From Plantactinospora sp040120695 (GTDB lineage Bacteria; Actinomycetota; Actinomycetes; Mycobacteriales; Micromonosporaceae), in contig NZ_JBEEAC010000006.1 in NCBI RefSeq assembly GCF_040120695.1, positions 62,001-126,000 on the forward strand: DNA of 64,000 bases. The letters are read 5' to 3'. The stretch's first letter is position 1. Each line of letters starts with the position of its first letter. The position numbers were made by a program, and so were the translations under genes. Below the pieces are notes generated by a model. That model made no database searches. It was not told where the DNA came from and saw only the letters and a program-made list of their open reading frames with translations. Below, piece after piece: positions 57,985 to 64,000 of the stretch.

Positions 57985-59496
57985 ATGGAGTCCGACGGCC
58001 TGTTCCCACTCGTCGATCCCGCCGCCGGGCGCACCGCGCCGGCCGGGGCCGCCGCCGACGGCTTCACCGTACCCTCCGCCGACTCGCCGTTGCCGGTCCG
58101 GATGCGTCCGGCCAGCCTGGACGAGCTGGTCGGGCAGGACCACCTGCTGGCGCCCGGTGCCCCGCTGCGACAGCTGGTCACGGGTACGTCACCGATGTCG
58201 GTGATCCTGTGGGGGCCGCCGGGCAGCGGCAAGACCACCATCGCCCATCTGGTGGCGCGCGCCACCGAGCGCCGTTTCGTGGCGATGTCGGCGCTCTCCG
58301 CCGGAGTCAAGGACGTCCGCGCGGTGATCGAGGCCGCCCGTCGCGAACGGCGGTCCGGCGGGCCCCCGACGGTGCTCTTCATCGACGAGGTGCACCGGTT
58401 CAGCAAGACCCAGCAGGACTCCCTGCTGGCCGCAGTCGAGGACCGTACGGTCACCCTCTTGGCGGCCACCACGGAGAACCCGTACTTCTCGGTCATCTCG
58501 CCGCTGCTGTCCCGGTGCGTACTGCTCACCCTGCAAGCGCTGGACGACGACGCGGTGCGCGGACTACTCCGTCGCGCCGTCGCCGACGAGCGCGGACTGG
58601 CCGGCGCGCTCACTCTCGCACCCGACGCCGAGGACCACCTGGTCCGGCTCGCCGGTGGAGACGTACGCAAGGCGCTCACCGCGCTGGAGGCGGCGGCCGG
58701 CTCGGCCACGGCGCTGGGCGAGAAGGTGATCGACCTGGCCACCGCCGAGCAGGCGGTCGACGTGGCGGCGGTGCGCTACGACCGGGACGGCGACGCCCAC
58801 TACGACGTGGTGAGCGCGTTCATCAAGAGCATGCGGGGTTCCGACGTGGACGCCGCGCTGCACTGGCTGGCCCGGATGCTGGTGGCCGGCGAGGACGCCC
58901 GGTTCATCGCCCGGCGGATCGTGATCTTCGCGAGCGAGGACGTCGGGATGGCCGATCCCACCGCACTGAGCGTGGCCACCGCCACGGCGCATGCCGTGGA
59001 GTACGTCGGCCTGCCCGAGGCGCAACTCAACCTGGCCCAGGCGGTGATCCACATGGCCACCGCGCCGAAGTCCAACTCGGCGACCGCGGCGATCGGCGCG
59101 GCGATCGGTGACGTACGGGCCGGTCGGGGCGGTTCGGTGCCCCGGGCATTGCGCGACGCGCACTATCCCGGGGCTCGTGGACTGGGGCACGGCACCGGTT
59201 ACCGTTATCCGCACGACGACCATCGGGGGGTGGTCACCCAGCAGTACGCCCCGGACGACCTGGTCGGGGTGGACTACTACCGGCCGAGCGGGCATGGCGC
59301 GGAGCGCGCCGTCGGCACCCGGCTGCCGGTGCTGCGCCGGATCGTCCGGGGGCAGCCCACACCACGGCCGGCCGACGACGCCACGCCGGCCAAGGAGCCG
59401 GGGGATGCCGTGGCCGGAGGGGTGCCGGGGGATGGCCTGAACGGCAAGGTGACAGCACGCGGCGGCGGGACGCCCGAGGGGGAGGAACATCAGTGA
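57985..59496 (+). CDS. rarA: replication-associated recombination protein A (RarA/MgsA AAA+ ATPase)
   Basis: Clamp-loader-related ATPase that acts at stalled replication forks. The 503-residue protein has RPASLDELVGQDHLL, Walker A WGPPGSGKTT, Walker B VLFIDEVHRFSKTQQD, sensor ATTENPYFSVISPLLSR, and the RarA-specific C-terminal domain (DAHYDVVSAFIKSMRGSDVDAALHWLARML). About 60 residues of Gly/Pro/Ala-rich tail end the protein. The ATG at 57985 lacks an obvious ribosome site; a GTG one codon earlier is possible. Its stop overlaps the next gene (GTGA). Confidence 0.95.
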   Translation: MESDGLFPLVDPAAGRTAPAGAAADGFTVPSADSPLPVRMRPASLDELVGQDHLLAPGAPLRQLVTGTSPMSVILWGPPGSGKTTIAHLVARATERRFVAMSALSAGVKDVRAVIEAARRERRSGGPPTVLFIDEVHRFSKTQQDSLLAAVEDRTVTLLAATTENPYFSVISPLLSRCVLLTLQALDDDAVRGLLRRAVADERGLAGALTLAPDAEDHLVRLAGGDVRKALTALEAAAGSATALGEKVIDLATAEQAVDVAAVRYDRDGDAHYDVVSAFIKSMRGSDVDAALHWLARMLVAGEDARFIARRIVIFASEDVGMADPTALSVATATAHAVEYVGLPEAQLNLAQAVIHMATAPKSNSATAAIGAAIGDVRAGRGGSVPRALRDAHYPGARGLGHGTGYRYPHDDHRGVVTQQYAPDDLVGVDYYRPSGHGAERAVGTRLPVLRRIVRGQPTPRPADDATPAKEPGDAVAGGVPGDGLNGKVTARGGGTPEGEEHQ

Positions 59497-62400
59497 GATC
59501 GCGCGGTTCGGACCGGGGCGACGACGGCCACGACGAGCGGCGGGAACCACGGGGCAAGGGACGCCGCTGGGGCCGGGGCAGGTCGGAGGAGGCTCCGCCC
59601 GTGGAGCCGGAGGTCAGCGGCGAGGAGCTCGGCTGGATCACCGACCTGCGTACCGCCAAGGAGCAGAAGGTCGACATCGGTCCGGCCGACGGGACCACGA
59701 CGGCCGACCCGCCAGCCCGGCTTCCCGCCGCCTACGAGCGACTGCCGGAGGCCGGACCGGACGACACCGGCTCGGTGACGTCTCCCGGTTCGCCGGTGGG
59801 TCCGACGGCCGCGCCCGGTCGACGTCGAGGCGGCGAGCCGGAGCCGGGAGCGGCGGTACCGCCCAGGCGGGCGCCGGAGTCCCCGGAGCCGGTCCAGCCC
59901 GCCCGGGGCTCCGGCCCCCCGCCACCGCGGCCACCGTCGACGCCGCCGTCCGCGGTGCCGCCGGTCGTGCCGGCGCCACCGCTCGGTCGGCCGGGACGCC
60001 CGGCCGAGCCGGGCCACCCGACGGACTGGCCCGGGCCACCGACGGAGCGCCGCCCGGCGGGCGACCGGGGCGAGCCGGCGGTGCGGCCCGGTGCCACGCC
60101 GTGGCCGGGTGAGCCGGTACCGCCCGCCGGGCACCACCCCCGGCACGGCGCCGCCCCGGTCGAACCGGGTGTGGGGCGCCGGGCAGCGGGTGTCCGGGGT
60201 GAGGAGCCGCCCCCGGGACGCCGGGCGGTCCCGCCCAGCGAACCCGACGACGGTCGGCCCGGCCGGTCGGCCGGCGCCGCTCCCGTTGACATCGCCGGTC
60301 CGGGCAGCCCGGCCGGACCCGCCGGGCGGTTCGGGGCTCCGGCCGCGCCGACCACCGGCGGCGAATTCGTCGTACCGGCCTCCGGCAACGCGCCAGCGGT
60401 ACCACCCGGTCCGGCCGTACCGAAACGTCCTGGCGTGCCCGAGCGTGACCCGGACGGGCCGGGACGGGGCGGTCCGGTTCTCGGCGCGCGCCGGCCCGGT
60501 GCCGCCCCGCCGCCCGCCGGGGCCCACGCCGCCGGCACCGGTACGCAGCCGGCTGCCGGCGGCTACGCTCCGACCGGAACGCACACCTCCGGTGGCGCGC
60601 ACTCCGCAGGCCCCGGCGCGCACTCGCCGGGCGGTGGGCCGCACTCGCCGGGCGGTGGGCCGCACTCGGGCGGCGGCGGGGGTGCGCACGCCGCGGTCAG
60701 CGGTCCGCCCGGCCCGGGGGTACGGCCGGCACCGGGCGGTGCACACGCCGCCGGTGAGCGGGAGTCCCGCCCGTCCGACCATCCGGAACGGCCGGCGGAC
60801 TGGATCCGCAAGGCCGGCCGTGGCAGTGCCCGTCCGGTCACCCCGGCCGCCGGGTACGGTCCACCGGCGCCGACGTCCGACGCCGGGGCGCCCGGATTTC
60901 CGCCGGTCCCGGGCGGCTCGTCGGCGCCGGACCCGGCCAGCCGGTCGGCCGGCGGACCGGGTCCGTCCGCCCGACCGGGTTCGGTGACCGGTCATGGCTC
61001 GGGAACCGGTCCCGGTTCGGCAGGTGGTCCTGGTCCGGCAGGCGGTCCCGGTTCGGCGGGCGGGCCGGGCAGGTCGGCCAACCGGGTGCCGTCCGGGCCG
61101 GACGGCTTCGACGGCGGGCACCCGGGCCCGGGCCGGCACGGGGCACCATCGAGCGAGGACTCCCGGGACGGCGGTCGGATCGGCCGGGGCCGCCCGGGCG
61201 CGGGTCCGTCCGGTCCGCCCCACGGCGGTGACGGTACGGGCAGCGGTGGGCGGCACGGTGGGCTGCCACCGGTCGTACCGGGGCGGCACGGTGCGGTCGC
61301 ACCACCGGCCGGAGCCGGGCCACATGGTGATCTTCCGGCCACCGGAGGCCCGTCCGGAGCCGGCGCTGCGCCAGCGCCGGGCGGCCCCCGAACCGCGCCG
61401 CGTGCCGGTGTCCCGCGTCCGGTCGAACCGGCTGGCGAGCCGGGGTCGTCGTCCCGGGCCGCCGGGCTCGGCCGGTCCGGCGTCGAACCGGCGGGCCGGC
61501 GTGCTGCACCTGGCGGCAGGTACGCCGTCGAGCCGGCCGACCGGAGCGGCCCGCCGGAATCGGGGCCGGGCCGGCCCGGTTCTGCCGCTGCGGCCCCGTC
61601 CACCCCACACGACCGGCCGATCGCGCCCGGCAGCCCCGCTCGGGCATCGGCCCGTGGACCGGTCACGCCGGTCCACCCGGGACCCGCGCCCGGCTCGCCG
61701 GCCGGGCCGACCAGGGATGGTGCGGGTTCGCCCGCCCGTCCCGCACCGGCCGACCGCAGGGAAGCCGGGCGGATCACCCCAGCCAACCAGGCCGAGGCAG
61801 GCCGGGCGGCCACGATCCGGCCCGCTCCGGGGCGGCCGGACGGTCCACCCCGGGACGAGAGGGTCCGGCCCGACCCGCCGGTCCGGCCCGAGGCCCCGCC
61901 CCGTGCGCAGGTACGGCCGGCCGGCGTCGGCCGCCCCGACGGCCCGCCCCGGCCGGACGCCGCGCGTTCCGCCGCCGTTCCGCCGGTCGGCGGTCCCCGC
62001 CCCGACGGCGGAGCGGACCGGACCGCCCCGGCGGAAGTGTCGGCTGAACCGGCCCGGGGTGCCCGGGCGGAGCTGCGGCGGCAACTCCGCGAGCAGCGTC
62101 GACTGAAGACGATCGCCCTGCTGCTGGCCAGCCTGCTGGTGCTCGGCGCGCTGCCGACGTACTTCGGGGTCCGGGCCGCGACCCGTGATCCGGTGTTCAA
62201 CTCCCTCGACGCGCTGGCGGTGCCGGCCTGGGCCGCCACCGACACCGTCGACGGGGTCAGCGGCAGCCGGTGGTGCTTCATCGAGTGCCGTTTCCGGGAG
62301 CGGACCGTGGAGTCGGACCGGAAGTGGGAGGAGACGGCGCAGGTGTACGAGGCCGCGCTGACCCGTGAGGGATGGCGCCCGTGGAAGGTGGCGCTCTGCC

Positions 62401-62714
62401 CCGAACAGCCGGTCGAGGGGCACTACACCTGCTGGCGTCGGGACGAGTTGACCCTCGACATGTGGGTACGGGAGCCGGCCTGCCCTGACCCGGCGGTCAC
62501 CGTCCCGGGCGTGGCCCAGTCGCCGCCCACCACCGGGCCCGAGGGCGTGAACTGCGAAGGTGCGCTCGTGTCGATCAAGGTCCGCAACGCGATCGCGGAC
62601 GACCGGGTCGGCCCGCAGCCGACCACCGATCCGTCGCTCACCGGAGTGGACCCGGATCCGCTCTTCACCGACGATCCGCTCGGCGGACTGACGGTTACAC
62701 CCACCCCGTCGTGA
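59493..62714 (+). CDS. very large Pro/Gly-rich cytoplasmic region, one membrane helix and Cys-rich outer domain
   Basis: The 1073-residue protein has roughly 860 residues of low-complexity sequence rich in Pro, Gly, Ala and Arg. A single helix follows (LKTIALLLASLLVLGALPTYFGV, about residues 870-892), then a ~180-residue outer domain. That domain carries cysteines at RWCFIECRF, VALCPEQ, HYTCWRR, EPACPD and GVNCEG. An acidic-basic N-terminus contains EELGWITDLRTAKEQKVD, which looks like the only ordered cytoplasmic motif. The GTG overlaps rarA. The outer domain was not recognised; a type II membrane protein with a long disordered inside part is what can be said. Confidence 0.75.
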   Translation: MRSRGSDRGDDGHDERREPRGKGRRWGRGRSEEAPPVEPEVSGEELGWITDLRTAKEQKVDIGPADGTTTADPPARLPAAYERLPEAGPDDTGSVTSPGSPVGPTAAPGRRRGGEPEPGAAVPPRRAPESPEPVQPARGSGPPPPRPPSTPPSAVPPVVPAPPLGRPGRPAEPGHPTDWPGPPTERRPAGDRGEPAVRPGATPWPGEPVPPAGHHPRHGAAPVEPGVGRRAAGVRGEEPPPGRRAVPPSEPDDGRPGRSAGAAPVDIAGPGSPAGPAGRFGAPAAPTTGGEFVVPASGNAPAVPPGPAVPKRPGVPERDPDGPGRGGPVLGARRPGAAPPPAGAHAAGTGTQPAAGGYAPTGTHTSGGAHSAGPGAHSPGGGPHSPGGGPHSGGGGGAHAAVSGPPGPGVRPAPGGAHAAGERESRPSDHPERPADWIRKAGRGSARPVTPAAGYGPPAPTSDAGAPGFPPVPGGSSAPDPASRSAGGPGPSARPGSVTGHGSGTGPGSAGGPGPAGGPGSAGGPGRSANRVPSGPDGFDGGHPGPGRHGAPSSEDSRDGGRIGRGRPGAGPSGPPHGGDGTGSGGRHGGLPPVVPGRHGAVAPPAGAGPHGDLPATGGPSGAGAAPAPGGPRTAPRAGVPRPVEPAGEPGSSSRAAGLGRSGVEPAGRRAAPGGRYAVEPADRSGPPESGPGRPGSAAAAPSTPHDRPIAPGSPARASARGPVTPVHPGPAPGSPAGPTRDGAGSPARPAPADRREAGRITPANQAEAGRAATIRPAPGRPDGPPRDERVRPDPPVRPEAPPRAQVRPAGVGRPDGPPRPDAARSAAVPPVGGPRPDGGADRTAPAEVSAEPARGARAELRRQLREQRRLKTIALLLASLLVLGALPTYFGVRAATRDPVFNSLDALAVPAWAATDTVDGVSGSRWCFIECRFRERTVESDRKWEETAQVYEAALTREGWRPWKVALCPEQPVEGHYTCWRRDELTLDMWVREPACPDPAVTVPGVAQSPPTTGPEGVNCEGALVSIKVRNAIADDRVGPQPTTDPSLTGVDPDPLFTDDPLGGLTVTPTPS

Positions 62715-62853
62715 GGCCGGCGAACGTCACCGACGGTAGGGTTCGGGGTTGGTACTCCGAGGGGCTTTCCGGGTAAGCGTCGTGACACGGCGCCGGGCGT
62801 CCTGGTGAGACGCCCCGCGCGATTTCCGAGACGGTGCATGGAGGAGGACACGG

Positions 62854-63324
62854 GTGGACGCTGGAGAGATCGGTCAGATCGCCGCGCTCGTCGCGGCCGG
62901 TGCGTTCCTGATGCTGGTGTTGGTGCTGGCCAGGCCCATCTGGCGGCTGGGCAACACGGTGGACGCGGCGACCCAGGCGATCAACGACATCAACGACCGC
63001 ACGGCCCCGCTGCTCGCCAACATGAATGTCACGGTGGAGAACGTGAACACCGCGCTGGGGCAGGTGCACACCTCGCTGGACGGGGTGAACATCCAGCTCG
63101 CCAAGATCGACACGATGACCGGTCACGCCCAGAACGTCACGGCCAACATCGCCAACCTCAGCACCGTGGTCTCGGCCGCCGCGGCGAACCCGCTGGTCAA
63201 GGTGGCCGCTTTCGGGTACGGCGTGCGCAAGGCCGCCTCCGCCCGGCGGCACGCCGAACAGGAGCGCGAGGTCCGGGCCACCCTGAAGCAGCAGCGCCGG
63301 GCCGCCCGGCGGGGCGGGCGCTGA
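62854..63324 (+). CDS. DUF948 domain-containing membrane protein
   Basis: The 156-residue protein has an N-terminal helix (IAALVAAGAFLMLVLVLARPIW) and then a coiled-coil-like stretch of heptads (AATQAINDINDRTAPLLANMNVTVENVNTALGQVHTSLDGVN) typical of DUF948 proteins. It ends in a basic tail (RRAARRGGR). The GTG follows GGAGGA. The DUF948 gene next to alaS is a common actinobacterial arrangement. Function unknown; it may be an envelope scaffold. Confidence 0.85.
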   Translation: MDAGEIGQIAALVAAGAFLMLVLVLARPIWRLGNTVDAATQAINDINDRTAPLLANMNVTVENVNTALGQVHTSLDGVNIQLAKIDTMTGHAQNVTANIANLSTVVSAAAANPLVKVAAFGYGVRKAASARRHAEQEREVRATLKQQRRAARRGGR

Positions 63325-63366
63325 CCCGCCGGGTACGGCGATCCGCTACGGAGGAAGGATGAGGCC

Positions 63367-63672
63367 ATGAAGCGACTGCTCTGGTTGGGCATCGGGCTGG
63401 CCGTCGGCGCGCTGGTCGTCCGCAAGCTGACCCGCACCGCCCAGGCGTACACGCCGGGTGGCATCGCGAATTCGCTGGCGGAGTCGGCCGGTGGTCTGGT
63501 GCAGTCCCTACGGGACTTCGCGGACGATGTCCGGGACGGCATGGCCGAGCGTGAGCAGCAGATCCACCAGGCGTTCGCCGAGGGCGTCGCGTTCGACGAC
63601 CAGTTCGAGGAGCTGCGCGAGGACCCGCGGATCGGCGACCGTGAGTTGTTTCCGGAGGAAGGCACCCGATGA
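63367..63672 (+). CDS. small membrane-anchored protein next to alaS (DUF6167-like)
   Basis: The 101-residue protein has one short N-terminal helix (LLWLGIGLAVGALVVRKL), a conserved-looking YTPGGIANSLAESAGGLVQSLRDFADDVRDGM segment and an acidic end. It is usually found between the DUF948 gene and alaS in these bacteria. Its stop overlaps the alaS start. Function unknown. Confidence 0.75.
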   Translation: MKRLLWLGIGLAVGALVVRKLTRTAQAYTPGGIANSLAESAGGLVQSLRDFADDVRDGMAEREQQIHQAFAEGVAFDDQFEELREDPRIGDRELFPEEGTR

Positions 63673-64000
63673 GAACGGCGGAAGTCAAGCGGCGCTTCCT
63701 GGCGCACTTCGAGGCCAACGGGCACACGGTGGTGCCGTCCGCTCCGCTGCCGGCGATCGACGACCCGAACCTCCTCTTCGTCAACGCCGGCATGGTGCAG
63801 TTCGTGCCGTACTTCCTCGGGCAGCAGACGCCGCCGTTCCGGCGGGCGGTGTCGGTGCAGAAGTGCATCCGTACCCCGGACATCGACGAGGTGGGGAAGA
63901 CCTCGCGGCACGGCACCTTCTTCCAGATGAACGGGAACTTCTCCTTCGGTGACTACTTCAAGTCCGGTGCGATCGCGCTCGCCTGGGACCTGGTCACCAA
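63669..64000 (+). CDS. alaS: alanine--tRNA ligase, 5' part
   Basis: The frame starts at the ATG overlapping the previous stop (ATGA) and runs off the window. The first ~110 residues are diagnostic: MRTAEVKRRFLAHFEANGH, LLFVNAGMVQFVPYFLGQ (motif 1 region), SVQKCIRTPDIDEVGKTSRHGTFFQMNGNFSFGDYFK (motif 2). The rest lies outside the window. Confidence 0.96.
   Translation, partial: MRTAEVKRRFLAHFEANGHTVVPSAPLPAIDDPNLLFVNAGMVQFVPYFLGQQTPPFRRAVSVQKCIRTPDIDEVGKTSRHGTFFQMNGNFSFGDYFKSGAIALAWDLVT

Noticed and set aside
59490..62423. 977-residue minus-strand frame over the Pro-rich gene
   Set aside because: It is an Arg/Gly-rich mirror of the low-complexity DNA; the plus frame has a membrane helix, an ordered Cys-rich end and coupling to rarA.

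Overview
The window is a 64 kb piece of a very GC-rich actinobacterial chromosome. Many starts are GTG, genes in operons often overlap by 4 nt (ATGA or GTGA), and there is a complete phosphatidylinositol-mannoside start block (pgsA-patA-pimA). The housekeeping order pgsA-patA-pimA / pdxS-pdxT-yebC / ruvC-ruvA-ruvB-yajC-secD-secF-apt-rel-ppi-MBL-hisS-aspS-rarA-alaS follows the mycobacterial Rv2612c-Rv2555c order as I know it. I infer an Actinomycetia member, most probably Micromonosporaceae; the genus cannot be fixed by reading alone.

Layout. 1-1.8 kb: 3' part of a translation-factor-like GTPase (minus strand). 2.0-5.5 kb: phosphatidylinositol phosphate synthase, acyltransferase, PimA mannosyltransferase and a small anchored protein. 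5.7-8.6 kb: PLP synthase PdxS/PdxT, YebC/PmpR and a cold-shock-fold protein, closed by a long shared terminator. 8.6-17.4 kb is accessory: a PP2C-like protein, an SDR oxidoreductase, a tandem-repeat tract, an MFS transporter, a second MFS pump with its TetR regulator, and a 3-hydroxybutyrate-dehydrogenase-like SDR with a GAF/PucR regulator. 17.6-32.6 kb: the RuvCAB resolvasome (RuvB carries an intein in its Walker A motif), YajC/SecD/SecF, Apt, Rel, two membrane-anchored cyclophilin-like proteins, an MBL hydrolase and HisRS.

32.6-51.7 kb is a second accessory stretch: acyl-ACP desaturase, a PadR-ABC module, two small membrane proteins, a beta-propeller protein, secreted GDSL esterase and S1 protease with a shared divergent promoter region, two genes broken by frameshifts, a gene-poor decayed stretch (45.3-46.2 kb), a lipoprotein, a hydrolase remnant, AlkB, and a second PadR-ABC module of the same design. 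51.8-64 kb returns to the conserved core (AspRS, RarA, DUF948 protein, small membrane protein, AlaRS start), interrupted by two Pro-rich membrane proteins and an ArsR-type regulator/MFS pair with a striking nested operator.

Functionally the core covers PIM lipid synthesis, vitamin B6, recombination repair, Sec export, purine salvage, stringent response and tRNA charging. The accessory parts are mostly one-regulator-one-transporter modules and secreted enzymes. The item I rank highest is the RuvB intein: it starts with Pro instead of Cys/Ser, carries a Cys at the block F position used by class 3 inteins, and has a degenerate LAGLIDADG region. No CRISPR array, rRNA, tRNA, transposase or phage gene was recognised.
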